From: Calothrix sp. PCC 7716
GTDB taxonomy: Bacteria; Cyanobacteriota; Cyanobacteriia; Cyanobacteriales; Nostocaceae
Assembly (NCBI RefSeq): GCF_019977735.1
Contig: NZ_AP025018.1
Span: forward strand, 2,294,001 to 2,358,000
Length of the DNA stretch: 64,000 bases
Reading direction: 5' to 3'
Positions 28,939 through 38,370 of this stretch are shown here, in pieces. The translations under genes were made by a program, and so were the position numbers. Under the pieces are notes generated by a model. That model was given only the letters and a program-made list of their open reading frames with translations, searched no databases and was not told the origin of the DNA. How positions within the stretch are numbered: position 1 is the stretch's first letter; each line of letters opens with the position of its first letter.

Positions 28939-29934
28939 CTATTGAGTATTTGCTTTTTTAAATGGTGTTCGTTTTGGTTGCTGTTTTTTATTCTTAGATT
29001 TATTTTTCTCGTAATCAAGCTCTTTAAGCTTCTTCATAATTCGGTTAAAGTATTCTTGGAAATAGCTTTCTAGGGTTGTGGTCTCACTTACGTCAAATCC
29101 GAAGACTTTATAGACTTCATCCATTGAAGCATCAAGAGGCTTACCACTAGCTAGTACTTCTGTAAATGCCAAGCGGTCAGAAACATTCCATCCCCACTGG
29201 AAAAATCGCAAGCTACCGCGTACTGTACGTAAAAGACCTATTGGCATTCGAGTAATACGTGCTGTTTTACCAGAAAGACGTTCACATACACTAATAATTT
29301 CTTCAGCACTCCATGCACGAGTTCCAACTACCGGAAATGCTTTCTTAGAAGTTTCTGGAAGTTGTAGAGCGCGGACTGCGAATTTTGCTATATCTTGTGT
29401 GTCCATATAAGCAACAGGTGATGACGCTCCTGTTACCCAAACGGGTTGACCCTCTAAAATCGGTATTCCATACTGACCGATTAAACCTTGCATAAAGCCA
29501 GCAAGTTGCAGCACCGTATAATTTAAACCAGACTCAGCCAAATATAATTCTGTACATCGCTTAATTTCCATTAACGGTACATCTGGGTACTTATCGGCGT
29601 TTAAAATCGAAAATGTAATAAATCTTTCTACACCAGCTTCTTTTGCTGCTTGAATTAATGCGACTTTGCTATCCCAGTCAATTTGCTTGATGCTTAACGA
29701 GTCAGTTGGACGTGCAGTTGCAGCATCAATTACAGCGGTCACACCTTCTAAGGCACGTTGCACGGTCTCAGGGTAGCATAAATCTCCCCCCACTAACTCG
29801 GCGCCCCATTCTCTAAGGAATGCCGCTCTTTTAGCACTTCTGACTAGACAACGCACTTTATACCCCTCATCGATAGCACGACGAGCCACTTGTCTTCCCA
29901 AGGTGCCAGTGGCACCGACGATTAGTAATGTCAT
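28939..29934 (-). CDS. ycf39: Ycf39/HCF244-type photosystem II assembly factor
   Basis: 331-residue atypical short-chain dehydrogenase. The N-terminal Rossmann loop GATGTLGRQV (7-16) is followed by the NmrA-like core. The segments VRCLVRSAKRAAFLREWGA and VAYMDTQDIAKFAVRALQL match Ycf39. In Synechocystis Ycf39 binds high-light-inducible proteins and helps chlorophyll delivery to D1. The basic C-terminal tail (KNKSKNKKQQPKR) is unusual for the family, and the last residues lie close to short repeats. It is probably the first gene before nadK. Confidence 0.85.
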   Translation of the reverse strand: MTLLIVGATGTLGRQVARRAIDEGYKVRCLVRSAKRAAFLREWGAELVGGDLCYPETVQRALEGVTAVIDAATARPTDSLSIKQIDWDSKVALIQAAKEAGVERFITFSILNADKYPDVPLMEIKRCTELYLAESGLNYTVLQLAGFMQGLIGQYGIPILEGQPVWVTGASSPVAYMDTQDIAKFAVRALQLPETSKKAFPVVGTRAWSAEEIISVCERLSGKTARITRMPIGLLRTVRGSLRFFQWGWNVSDRLAFTEVLASGKPLDASMDEVYKVFGFDVSETTTLESYFQEYFNRIMKKLKELDYEKNKSKNKKQQPKRTPFKKANTQ

Positions 29935-30029
29935 GAGGGTCTTGTTACGAAACTTTAAGCTTTATTAATAGAATCTTATCAGAATGTAAGGGCTTTAACA
30001 TAAAATGGCAACTTTTTTGACCAAGAAGA

Positions 30030-30119
30030 GTGATGAGTGCTGAGTGCTGAGTGATGAGTGATGAGTGCTGAGTTGTTACTCATATCCTACTCAGCACTCA
30101 GCACTTTCTACTCAGCACT
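30030..30119. repeat. Heptanucleotide array between ycf39 and petM
   Basis: GAGTGCT/GAGTGAT heptamers in one orientation, then CTCAGCA heptamers in the other. They can form a foldback. The right end runs directly into the petM stop codon. Confidence 0.85.
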
Positions 30120-30227
30120 CTACTCTTCTTCTGCTCCTTGGATTTTTAGCAGTGCTTGACCAAGACCCCAACCTAAGAAAATCAAACCGAAGGGTAATAT
30201 TGCTGCTGCAAATAATTCGCCGCCCAT
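30120..30227 (-). CDS. petM: Cytochrome b6f complex subunit PetM
   Basis: 35-residue single-span membrane protein ([19 protein letters not shown], then [10 protein letters not shown]). It matches the small subunit VII of the cytochrome b6f complex in length, central helix and the KIQGAEE ending. A GGAG ribosome site lies 9 bases before the ATG. It is shorter than a 60-residue cutoff and easily missed. The stop codon touches the heptanucleotide array that separates it from ycf39 downstream on the same strand. Confidence 0.92.
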   Translation of the reverse strand: MGGELFAAAILPFGLIFLGWGLGQALLKIQGAEEE

Positions 30228-30447
30228 TTCTTAATACTCCTTTACAAAACTTTTACTTCGATTCTAATTTTATCAGAATCCTCACTATAAGCGTTTGGGA
30301 ACCTGTGATTTGTAGTTGGTGACTAGTACTTGTAGGCACAGGCGCCGAGCTTGCGGCACATTTGGGTGCAAAATTGATGGGAGAAAGTGCTGTTTTCAGG
30401 CGATGTGATTGTAAATCTATATAGAAAAATTTTAAGCTGAACAACTT

Positions 30448-30993
30448 ATGCAGTCGATGAGTAACTTTAGTGTGGCATTTTTTAAAGTATCTGTAGCTAC
30501 TTTTACTGGTGTTTTATTAAGTTCTCCCAATTACTTACATCAACCTGTCCATGCACAAACATTAGCAGTCGTCAAGCCTTCAAATTTGCCTTTAGATTTA
30601 AATATGCTAAAAAACCCTGTAGGTGTCACTACAGCGAATACCTTTAATCAAGATAAATCAACAATTCCTAGTTTGTGGTGGGCAAAAGAAAACTCTGAGA
30701 CTAAACTACTTGATAATTGGATAGCTTACCCTGCAACTACACAAGCTTCTGCGCGCGTTGATTTAATTGTGAATCAGCAAGTTTGGAGTGTTCTTGATTA
30801 TCTTGAACGCTACCAATTTATAAATCGTTTAGGTTATGATGCACGCAGTCACGGTTATAATGTTCGAGTTTTTAATTATCAGCAAGAACTTCTTGGAACT
30901 TACACTTGTAATTTTACAGCAACTCCTACAAATTGTCGAATTAACATGAATAATCAAAACCGTTTTCGGATACGTTCCTCAACACCAGTTTAA
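30448..30993 (+). CDS. Secreted hypothetical protein
   Basis: 181-residue protein with a signal peptide ending near VHAQT (about residue 37). The mature domain contains WWAKENSETKLLDNWIAYP and a C-terminal YNVRVFNYQQELLGTYTC ... TPTNC with two Cys that could pair. I do not recognise a family name. The pattern resembles periplasmic cyanobacterial proteins of unknown role. It is a single gene, divergent from petM. Confidence 0.7.
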   Translation: MQSMSNFSVAFFKVSVATFTGVLLSSPNYLHQPVHAQTLAVVKPSNLPLDLNMLKNPVGVTTANTFNQDKSTIPSLWWAKENSETKLLDNWIAYPATTQASARVDLIVNQQVWSVLDYLERYQFINRLGYDARSHGYNVRVFNYQQELLGTYTCNFTATPTNCRINMNNQNRFRIRSSTPV

Positions 30994-31023
30994 TTAATCA
31001 TTAATTATTAATTAATAATAAAC

Positions 31024-32184
31024 TTAACCTTTTTTCATTGTTTCAAATAAATTAATATACTGCTGTTCTACTTCAACTGGCAGAGGAAGTAGAAATTCAC
31101 TTTTATCGAGGATATTTTGGCTTATTATTAATGAGCTACGCAATTGCTCTGGAATTTCTGATGTTTCTATTTTTATAGGTATTGGTGAGTGACTTCGAGT
31201 ACGTGTTGCTATCTGTCTAGCTATTTTTGGTTGCCATAAGAAATTAATCCATTGTGTTAAAAGTTCTTGCTGGCTTTGGCGCCCACTGGGACTAACCCAT
31301 AAGTCTACTGATTGGGCAGTGCCAGACTGCGGTACAATTACTGCAAGGTCTCGATAGTTAGCAAGGGCTGGTAATATATCTTGTGACCAACCAACTGCGG
31401 CTAATGTGTCACCTATTAATAAAGGTTCTATATATTGAGTCGAACCGTAAAATTTAACTTGTTGGCTTAACTTTTTTAATTCGCTTTCTAATTCGGTGAC
31501 AGATTTTAAATCAGTTTCATTATAAGATTTATTTAATCTTTTTAAAACTAAACCAATAACTTCGCGCGGATGATTCAATAATGAAATTCTGTCGCGTAAT
31601 TCTGGGCGCCATAAGTCCGCCCAGTCTTTCATTGGCGCCCACTTTTTTTCCTCAAATTTATCGCGACGGTAAACAATAACTGTATTTCCCCAACGGTAAG
31701 GGGCGCCCCAAATTTTACCCTGTGGGTCTACAAATCCTTTATCGTTGCGCGTGACTAGTTCTTTATATTGTTTTGGCAAAACTGACCACTGTTGAACTTG
31801 ACTTACATCTATCGGTTGAATTAATTTTTTTTCAATTGCAACTCTCAGCCAATAATCACCTAAACTAATTAAATCAGTCGAAATTTTATTCTCATTACCT
31901 GAATTACCAAGTTGTAGGCGCCGAAACCATCCAAATAAATCATTTTTTGGTTGAGTCGGTTTTTGCCAAGTTTCAAGCTTATTAAATACATCTTTAAATT
32001 GCTCGACTAGCGCAATATTAATATCTGTATTCGATTTTAAAGTCCGACGAAATTCATCAACTACCTGAGCAGGTAGTGAATTTTTTAATAACTCTACAGT
32101 TAATCTAGTCTTATTATCAGAACATCCTATGAGCAACTGCGAGGAAATTGCACCAGTACCAATTAAAAAAGAGCGTCTGTCCAT
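31024..32184 (-). CDS. Extracellular solute-binding lipoprotein (polyamine/iron-type SBP fold)
   Basis: 386-residue periplasmic binding protein-like lipoprotein. The N-terminus has an RRSFL Tat-like start and lipobox LLIGC (Cys21). The body has the class II solute-binding features KIWGAPYRWGNTVIVYRRD and IGDTLAAVGWSQD typical of PotD/AfuA relatives. No ABC permease or ATPase gene is adjacent, so it is either an orphan component or acts with a distant transporter. Substrate unknown; polyamine-like is an inference from fold only. Confidence 0.75.
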   Translation of the reverse strand: MDRRSFLIGTGAISSQLLIGCSDNKTRLTVELLKNSLPAQVVDEFRRTLKSNTDINIALVEQFKDVFNKLETWQKPTQPKNDLFGWFRRLQLGNSGNENKISTDLISLGDYWLRVAIEKKLIQPIDVSQVQQWSVLPKQYKELVTRNDKGFVDPQGKIWGAPYRWGNTVIVYRRDKFEEKKWAPMKDWADLWRPELRDRISLLNHPREVIGLVLKRLNKSYNETDLKSVTELESELKKLSQQVKFYGSTQYIEPLLIGDTLAAVGWSQDILPALANYRDLAVIVPQSGTAQSVDLWVSPSGRQSQQELLTQWINFLWQPKIARQIATRTRSHSPIPIKIETSEIPEQLRSSLIISQNILDKSEFLLPLPVEVEQQYINLFETMKKG

Positions 32185-32215
32185 TAATTTTAAGTTTGAG
32201 ATTTTACATAAATTG

Positions 32216-32256
32216 TAGGGTGGGCACTACTTGTAGGGTGGGCAGTGCCCACCCTA
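32216..32256. repeat. GTAGGGTGGGCA dispersed repeat
   Basis: One and a half copies of the GTAGGGTGGGCAGTGCCCACCC family with a palindromic core. Related copies lie at 3601-3622, 18114-18132 and 18382-18398. It sits between two genes on the minus strand. Confidence 0.7.
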
Positions 32257-32532
32257 CTAACTTTGACGCGCTTGCTTTACCATTGCAATTAATGTGTGGT
32301 GAGCATCCTCAGAATCTTGAAGAACGTGGTCAAAATTTATACGTACAGGTACATTCTCGCCGTTAACTTGAGCGTTAATATCCATTCCTGTAGCATCTAT
32401 TGCTTGCATTTGAGCAGCTTGCGCTTCTTTTAAACCACCAAAAGCTTGAGCATATAGAAGTACAGCGTTGCTATGGTCGTCGTTCATATGTTGGCATATT
32501 CGAGAACTTACTTCTATGGTAATTTCTGACAT
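32257..32532 (-). CDS. DUF2470 family protein
   Basis: 91-residue soluble domain. CQHMNDDHSNAVLLYAQAFGG at 13-33 is the characteristic His-rich helix of DUF2470, as found at the C-terminus of HugZ-like and pyridoxamine-phosphate-oxidase-like haem proteins. The following AIDATGMDINAQV strand agrees. A free-standing DUF2470 is common in cyanobacteria. A link to haem or bilin handling is inferred only. Confidence 0.85.
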   Translation of the reverse strand: MSEITIEVSSRICQHMNDDHSNAVLLYAQAFGGLKEAQAAQMQAIDATGMDINAQVNGENVPVRINFDHVLQDSEDAHHTLIAMVKQARQS

Positions 32533-32567
32533 GGCTAAAACTCCATCGTTGTTTTTTATGGAAACTG

Positions 32568-32634
32568 AGAAACCGGGTTTCTTTAAGATATCTTGTAATA
32601 AAATTACGAATTTGGGTAGAAACCCGGTTTCTTT
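32568..32634. repeat. Inverted AGAAACCGGGTTTCTT pair
   Basis: Copies at about 32568-32583 and 32619-32634, of the same family as 4584-4660. They sit upstream of the DUF2470 gene. The rest of the gap to 32924 shows no gene or further structure. Confidence 0.7.
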
Positions 32635-32924
32635 TGCCTAGCGACATTCAGTGTACTAAATAATACAGAAATCCTAGTGTGCAGGTTTAAATTATACTAG
32701 AGATGTTTAAGCTTTGTGTTTGAGCCATACTAGAAATTACTGAGTATCTCAACTATACTCTTTGAGGTAAGCGATTAGAGTTACGATTGAGTACGGTTGA
32801 AGAGACATGCAGTAATTTTTACTGTTTTTTCCTGAAAATCACTCACAAAGGGTGTAGCCAAGAATATTAGATAGACAAAAAATATTTGTTGATAATTATT
32901 AAAAAGTTAAAAAAGTTAAAACTG

Positions 32925-33686
32925 ATGAGCGCTGAAAGCCACCGTAGAATTGTGATTGGGGATGTTCACGGTCACTATAAGGGACTGATGACGCTAATGG
33001 ATGCTATTTCTCCAACTTCTGATGATTCAATTTATTTTCTTGGTGATTTAATTGACCGTGGTCCTCAAAGTGCTGAGGTCGTGTCTTTTGTGATGGAAAA
33101 TGAGTATCATTGTTTGCTTGGCAACCACGAGCAAATGTTGATTAATATCTTGACACAAGGACGTAATCCAGAGACAGTAGTACAAGCGTGGTTATACAGT
33201 GGAGGTCAAGCCACGGTAGCTTCTTACCAGCAAGGGATTGTGCCTTTTGAGCATGTAGAGTGGTTTTCTAGTTTGCCGACATATATAGATTTAGGGGATG
33301 TTTTGCTTGTTCATGCTGGTGTTGACCCTTCTATGCCTTTAGAAAATCAAACTGGTGAACAGCTATGTTGGATACGTGATGAATTTCACAGTATTCAAAA
33401 GCCCTATTTCTCTGACAAGCTAATTATTATTGGTCATACTATTACTTTTACTATGCCCGGTGTGGCGCCTGGTCAATTGGCTCAGGGTAGAGGCTGGCTT
33501 GATATTGACACAGGGGCGTATCATCCTCGTAGTGGTTGGTTAACTGGCTTAGATATTACCAACGGCATAGCATATCAAGTTAATGTACTCAAGAAAATAA
33601 AGCGTGTTTTACCGATGGAAGAATTAGTTGTGCATGTCAATCCTAACGACATGAGATACACTCATCCGTCAAAGCGCCGAGCTTAA
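32925..33686 (+). CDS. Metallophosphoesterase (PPP-type Ser/Thr phosphatase or ApaH-like)
   Basis: 253-residue calcineurin-like enzyme with all metal-ligand motifs: GDVHGHY near the N-terminus, GDLIDRGPQS, GNHEQM, then VHAGVDP and IGHT. The combination is shared by bacterial PPP protein phosphatases and diadenosine tetraphosphatases; sequence alone does not decide. ATG 32925 is chosen because the motif block starts ten residues later. A longer TTG-started frame from 32886 would add a Lys-rich leader. Confidence 0.85.
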   Translation: MSAESHRRIVIGDVHGHYKGLMTLMDAISPTSDDSIYFLGDLIDRGPQSAEVVSFVMENEYHCLLGNHEQMLINILTQGRNPETVVQAWLYSGGQATVASYQQGIVPFEHVEWFSSLPTYIDLGDVLLVHAGVDPSMPLENQTGEQLCWIRDEFHSIQKPYFSDKLIIIGHTITFTMPGVAPGQLAQGRGWLDIDTGAYHPRSGWLTGLDITNGIAYQVNVLKKIKRVLPMEELVVHVNPNDMRYTHPSKRRA

Positions 33687-33715
33687 TAGTTAGATTTTAA
33701 TTAGATTATTACCAA

Positions 33716-34573
33716 TTATCGTAACGAACGAGTATTAGCTCGATATGTAGCTGTATCTAACCCAGCATTACCATTTGTCGGTTGTGCCCTAATCAGTTTC
33801 TCAAGAGTGCGAACACGGTCTCCAGCACCAGGGTGAGTACTCAAAAAAGCTGGAGTTGAACCTCTTGAGTTTCTTTGGAGTTTTTGCATAAACGAAACCA
33901 TCGCGGACTGAGCATAACCCGCACGACCTAAAGTTCTTAAACCTCTTCTATCAGCATCAAATTCATCTTGACGACTGCGAGGAAGATTAAGGGCAAGATT
34001 TACACCCAAGCCAACAATTTGATTACGGTCTACACCTGCTGCTGTTGCAATACCACTGGCAATGGCTTGTTGCCGCATTTGACTAAGTAGGTGCTTACCA
34101 CCAATATGTCCAATTTCATGCGCGATAACGCTTGCTAACTCAGCTTCGTTATCTGCTGCTTTAATCAAACCTGTATGAACATAAACAAAACCTCCTGTAG
34201 TCGCGAAGGCATTAATACTGTCTTCATCAACTACTTGGAATGTGTATTTCAGATTTGGACGGTCAGTAAACGGAACGAGACGCTGGCCTATGTTTTGAAC
34301 GTAACGATTAATTTCTGAATTACGAGAAAGCCGAATTTCACCACCTAGAATTTGCTGGTTCATTTGTTGACCCAGTTGAAATTCTTGCTGAGATGATATA
34401 TTAGATAGCTGGAATACTTGTACACCGCGAATTAACAGTGGTAGAAAGTCCAGCGCTTGGGATGGTTTCCCCGTACCCAAAAACAGTGACAAAGCGACTG
34501 CTACTGAGATTAGCGGGTATATAAAGCGGCGCCTTATAGAAAAGAAATTACGAGAATTGTATTGCCAATTCAT
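33716..34573 (-). CDS. M48-family zinc metalloprotease, exported
   Basis: 285-residue peptidase with the zinc site HEIGH (in VIAHEIGHIGGKH) and a downstream Glu-Asp pair (QDEFDADRRG) that supplies the third ligand. It resembles the periplasmic BepA/YfgC-type M48C proteases involved in outer-membrane protein quality control. From the ATG at 34571-34573 the N-terminus is a clean signal sequence (FIYPLISVAVALSLFLG); a GAGGT ribosome site precedes it. A 42-residue longer frame exists but is less protein-like. It is convergent with the phosphoesterase. Confidence 0.88.
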   Translation of the reverse strand: MNWQYNSRNFFSIRRRFIYPLISVAVALSLFLGTGKPSQALDFLPLLIRGVQVFQLSNISSQQEFQLGQQMNQQILGGEIRLSRNSEINRYVQNIGQRLVPFTDRPNLKYTFQVVDEDSINAFATTGGFVYVHTGLIKAADNEAELASVIAHEIGHIGGKHLLSQMRQQAIASGIATAAGVDRNQIVGLGVNLALNLPRSRQDEFDADRRGLRTLGRAGYAQSAMVSFMQKLQRNSRGSTPAFLSTHPGAGDRVRTLEKLIRAQPTNGNAGLDTATYRANTRSLR

Positions 34574-34796
34574 CCAAAAATTACCTCGATAACCTTCCGG
34601 GCTTAGATGTGTTTTGATAGAACTTAAGGGTATATGACGGCTTGTTGAGCCAATAAGTTGCATCAAAGACCCTATTACACATACTTTAGCCAACATCATA
34701 CGTATGTTGCTACTACAGATTAAAAGAATATTCGCGCTCGTATCTTAATGACCTTGACGAAATACAGGCTATAGAGTTTAACATTACTCAAAGAAA

Positions 34797-34867
34797 CCCA
34801 GAAACCTGGTTTCTATGTAACATGTCGTTTTTATTACAATATTTCAATCAAGAAACCAGGTTTCTTG
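34797..34867. repeat. GAAACCTGGTTTCT inverted pair
   Basis: Copies at about 34799-34814 and 34850-34866, facing each other with T-rich DNA between. They lie in the divergent spacer between the M48 protease and DUF4330 genes. Confidence 0.7.
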
Positions 34868-34951
34868 TGATACACTTTCGCATGACTTAAAAGAACTGAA
34901 ATATTATTGTTTCGCACGGTTATCGATTACTCGTTCTCAGAGGAAGTTTTT

Positions 34952-35479
34952 ATGGCTATTTTAGATTCTAAAGGCCGCTTGTTCGGCAAATTCAACCTTC
35001 TTGATGTCGGCGCCGTCTTCGTTATCTTATTAGTGGTTATTAGTATATTTTTCTTTCCGGGTACCACAGGTTCGGTTGCCCAGGTCAACAGCAAAACTGT
35101 ACCTATCGAAGTTGACTTGGTTGTGCGAGGGTTAAATGTTCGCGACCCACAGCGCTTAGTTGAGAAAGATTTTCGCAAAGGTGGCAAAACTAAAGTCATT
35201 ATCCGTAACCAACCCTATGGCGAAATTGCAATTAAGTCCGTACAAGAACTACCTCGGACTCTCAGCGTTCCCCAACCTGATGGTTCACTCAAAGAATTAC
35301 CCGACCCAAGAAAAAATAACTTTAGCACCGATATGCTTTTAACCCTAGAGGGTAAAGCTAATTTAACCGATGGCGGACCTGTGCTTGGTAATAGTAAAGT
35401 TAAAATCGGTATGCCTTTTGAATTAGAGGGCTTTAATTACAATTTTAATGCCACTGTTATTGATATTCGTTTACCTTAA
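34952..35479 (+). CDS. DUF4330 family membrane-anchored protein
   Basis: 175 residues. The N-terminal MAILDSKGRLFGKFNLLD, then a membrane helix (VGAVFVILLVVISIFFF) and a large extracytoplasmic beta-rich part, is the DUF4330 layout. The ATG has an AGAGGAAG ribosome site; a longer frame from 34907 is rejected. Role unknown; the family is common in cyanobacteria. The last codons are part of a 28-base direct duplication that continues past the stop. Confidence 0.8.
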   Translation: MAILDSKGRLFGKFNLLDVGAVFVILLVVISIFFFPGTTGSVAQVNSKTVPIEVDLVVRGLNVRDPQRLVEKDFRKGGKTKVIIRNQPYGEIAIKSVQELPRTLSVPQPDGSLKELPDPRKNNFSTDMLLTLEGKANLTDGGPVLGNSKVKIGMPFELEGFNYNFNATVIDIRLP

Positions 35480-35495
35480 TTGTCATTCTAAGCTT

Positions 35496-35582
35496 CGTTT
35501 ACCTTAATTGTCATTCTGAGCGTAGCGAAGAATCTAAGCTTCGTACTTATGCATTAGATGCTTCACTACGTTCAGCATGACA
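35496..35582. repeat. Foldback of GTCATTCTGAGCGTAGCGAAG repeats
   Basis: An inverted pair of the GTCAT(T/G)CTGA(G/A)CGTAG family forms a long imperfect hairpin (about 35507-35582) after a 28-base tandem duplication (35468-35489 repeated at 35496-35517). The rest of the spacer to 35831 is AT-rich with nothing further recognised. A related single copy is at about 52434-52460. Confidence 0.65.
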
Positions 35583-35831
35583 TAAAAAAGACTTTAATGC
35601 GTTTCGGATGACATAAAAAACACTTTACTGTATGACTCATGACATGTTGAAATAGTTTTAAAATATTTTTTTAAATAATAATTAGATAATAATTTATAAA
35701 ATTTGTAGCTTTTAGTATTTTCTCTTTTTAATACTTGCGCTTTTTTATAATGACTATTGGAAATATGCTAATCTTTAAGTATAGACGTATGATAAAGTGT
35801 CACTTTTATTACAAACTACTTAAAGAACCCA

Positions 35832-36254
35832 ATGCTACCATTTGAATTTGTTGTCATTGGTAAACCAGTTTCTTATCAAACAAAAGAACGTAAACGTTTA
35901 CAAACTTGGAAACAGAAGGTTCGTTCGGCATCTGTTGGTCTTTGGGGTAGTCAGGCGCCTTTGGGTGATTATATACAAGTAACAATTACTCACTATTATG
36001 ATGCTCCTTATGGAGATGAGTCAGCGGTTCCAGACAGCGATAATATTGTTAAGCCAGTAAGGGATGCGTTGAATGGTGTTATTTATGTAGATGATTACCA
36101 AATCACAGATTTTGTGAGCAGAAGACGTAATCTTAATGGTTCTTTTCGGGTTCGTGGTTTATCTACTGTTCTTGCTGAAGCATTTTGTCAGGGTCAAGAA
36201 TTTTTGCATATTGTTATTGATTTGGCGCCTGACCCTAAAGATTTAGCTGCTTAA
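35832..36254 (+). CDS. rusA: RusA-family Holliday junction resolvase
   Basis: 140-residue nuclease. The RusA catalytic signature is intact: PDSDNIVKPVRDALNG (Asp68, Asp70, Lys74, Asp78) followed by VDDYQI (Asp87, Asp88). Length is normal for RusA. RusA genes are often of phage origin, but no other phage genes are here and the gene carries two GGCGCC sites like its neighbours, which suggests long residence. The next gene on the strand is a degenerate nuclease-fold protein 88 bases on. Confidence 0.85.
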   Translation: MLPFEFVVIGKPVSYQTKERKRLQTWKQKVRSASVGLWGSQAPLGDYIQVTITHYYDAPYGDESAVPDSDNIVKPVRDALNGVIYVDDYQITDFVSRRRNLNGSFRVRGLSTVLAEAFCQGQEFLHIVIDLAPDPKDLAA

Positions 36255-36342
36255 ACGAAAATTAGGATGTATTAGTTCATACGAAGCTATTTTTTTAGTG
36301 CTGTTACAATACCATATAGCAAGTGAACTTTTTTATACTCGT

Positions 36343-36648
36343 ATGAATACTTCTATCCATCAAAATAATCTTGAACACAAACGAGTGTTAAAACTAGCAC
36401 GCGAATACCGTGAACAAGGTTACTCAGTTTGCGTCTACCCTTCTGCTGATAAATTACCACCTAAATTAGCTGATTGTTCGCTTGATTTGATAGCTAAAAA
36501 TGGTGAGAAAGTAGTTGCTGCTAATGTACGTTCACGTAAAAATTTGAGTCTTAATGGCTCACTTTCTTTGCTTAAGATTAGTGAATGTGTTAAAGAAATT
36601 CCAGGTTGGGAATTTGAACTTGTTGTTACTAATGCTCGTAAGAAATAA
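36343..36648 (+). CDS. AHJR-like restriction-fold protein with altered active site
   Basis: 101 residues. The pattern REYREQGYSVCVYPS ... CSLDLIAKNGEKVVAANVRSR ... GWEFELVVTN fits the archaeal-Holliday-junction-resolvase-like PD-(D/E)XK group found in cyanobacteria. The expected D...ExK triad is changed. The Asp in SLDLIA remains, but the E-x-K strand reads A-N-V-R (AANVRSR), so catalysis is doubtful. It follows rusA on the same strand. ATG 36343 is chosen because homologous-looking sequence starts there. A structural or DNA-binding role is possible. Confidence 0.65.
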   Translation: MNTSIHQNNLEHKRVLKLAREYREQGYSVCVYPSADKLPPKLADCSLDLIAKNGEKVVAANVRSRKNLSLNGSLSLLKISECVKEIPGWEFELVVTNARKK

Positions 36649-36658
36649 AAAAATTAAT

Positions 36659-36687
36659 AAACCTGGTTTCTTCAAAAAACCAGGTTT
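36659..36687. terminator. Bidirectional hairpin of the GAAACCTGGTTTC family
   Basis: AAACCTGG / CCAGGTTT arms around TTTCTTCAAAAAA, between the convergent ends of the AHJR-like gene and bvdR. It is well placed to end both transcripts. Confidence 0.65.
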
Positions 36688-36698
36688 CTCTCAGATAT

Positions 36699-37694
36699 TC
36701 AATCAACAACCATTGTTAAACCTGTTTGTGCTGAACGCAAAGCTGCATCGGCAACTTTCATGGTATATAAACTTTGTTCTGGAGTTACATAAAGTTCGGC
36801 GCCTGTCAAGAGGTGGTCTAATACCATACTTGTATCTTTTGTAAATAATCCCTTACGGTTGATTGTTTCAATAGGTACTTTCCCCTCACGACTTACCATT
36901 TGACCAGTATCTTCATTAAAAATTATCCCCCCGTGTTCACCGTGAATTTCAAATTTACGTTCGTTTTGCCAAAGAGTTTCACCTTTAGCGTAAATAACTT
37001 GTCCTAATAGTCCGCTTTCAAACGAAAGTTGGGCGACACAAAAACAACCTTGAAAATAGTCGTCTTCAATTTGCCAGAAGCGCTGGTGACAATTTACCGT
37101 TAAAACTTTGCCAAATAAATCTGTAAAGCGATGTAGCCTAGATAAGGCGCCCATAAACGGAAATCCAAACGACTCATGGTTATAAGTCCATTTGCGTGGG
37201 GCAGGATGCTGAGGTTTGATAGTGTTATAGCGAACATAGAATAAATGCCCAACTTCTGATATGTGTTGTTTAATGGCTTGATGTAGACCACCCAGAAGTT
37301 CTATATGCTCAACGTGGAGCAGTAAATTTTTGTATGAAGCCAAAGCTATAAGTTCAGTAGCTTCTTCTTCATTGAGTGCTAAAGGGTATTCAACTACAAC
37401 ATGCTTTCCTGACTCCAACGCTGCACGAGCTATTGCGCTATGCTCACTGTTTATCGTCGATACAATTATTAAATCTATACCCGTTGACTCTACCAGTTGC
37501 TGCCATGAATCTGTTGCTTGCGCTTGATAAGACGCTGCAAATGCTTCGGTACGGGCTTTTTCGGCGCCTGCAACTGCTACTAAATTTGCTCTTTCATCTT
37601 GCTGCAATGCTTCTGCCCGTAGCTTTGCCGCATATCCTGTACCAACTAAGCCGACATTTATACGCTTATTTGGATTATATCCTGAATCGTACAT
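36699..37694 (-). CDS. bvdR: Biliverdin reductase (cyanobacterial BvdR)
   Basis: 331-residue Gfo/Idh/MocA-fold oxidoreductase. The Rossmann loop GLVGTGYAAKLRAE, HVEHIELLGGLHQAI and the segment PAPRKWTYNHESFGF followed by ALSRLHRFTDLFG match Synechocystis BvdR (Slr1784) closely as I remember it. It would reduce biliverdin to bilirubin with NADPH. In cyanobacteria the enzyme is linked to normal phycobiliprotein levels. It is a single gene with a hairpin at its 3' end. Confidence 0.85.
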   Translation of the reverse strand: MYDSGYNPNKRINVGLVGTGYAAKLRAEALQQDERANLVAVAGAEKARTEAFAASYQAQATDSWQQLVESTGIDLIIVSTINSEHSAIARAALESGKHVVVEYPLALNEEEATELIALASYKNLLLHVEHIELLGGLHQAIKQHISEVGHLFYVRYNTIKPQHPAPRKWTYNHESFGFPFMGALSRLHRFTDLFGKVLTVNCHQRFWQIEDDYFQGCFCVAQLSFESGLLGQVIYAKGETLWQNERKFEIHGEHGGIIFNEDTGQMVSREGKVPIETINRKGLFTKDTSMVLDHLLTGAELYVTPEQSLYTMKVADAALRSAQTGLTMVVD

Positions 37695-37863
37695 TATTAC
37701 TACACCAATAATGTTGATGAATTTATCACTTGAGTATAAATTTACTTGATGATTTTACTTTGTATCAGTAAATAATATAAACAAAACTTATCGGTCAGAA
37801 GTAACTAAATTTCATTACTAATCGCGTCAAATTTCCGGTTACATAGTGTTGTTTTTCTCGTAG

Positions 37864-38265
<402 letters not shown>

Positions 38266-38304
38266 TAGAAACGCGAATATTAAGTAGAAAAATATAGATA
38301 GCAT

Positions 38305-38331
38305 AAAAGGGAAACATTTTTCCCTTTTTTT
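38305..38331 (+). terminator. Factor-independent terminator of ferredoxin
   Basis: AAAAGGGAAA / TTTCCCTTTT stem followed by a run of T. It lies 40 bases downstream of the ferredoxin stop codon. Confidence 0.85.
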
Positions 38332-38370
38332 GCTTGGTTTTTTATTGGCGCCTTTACATCACACTGTAGG

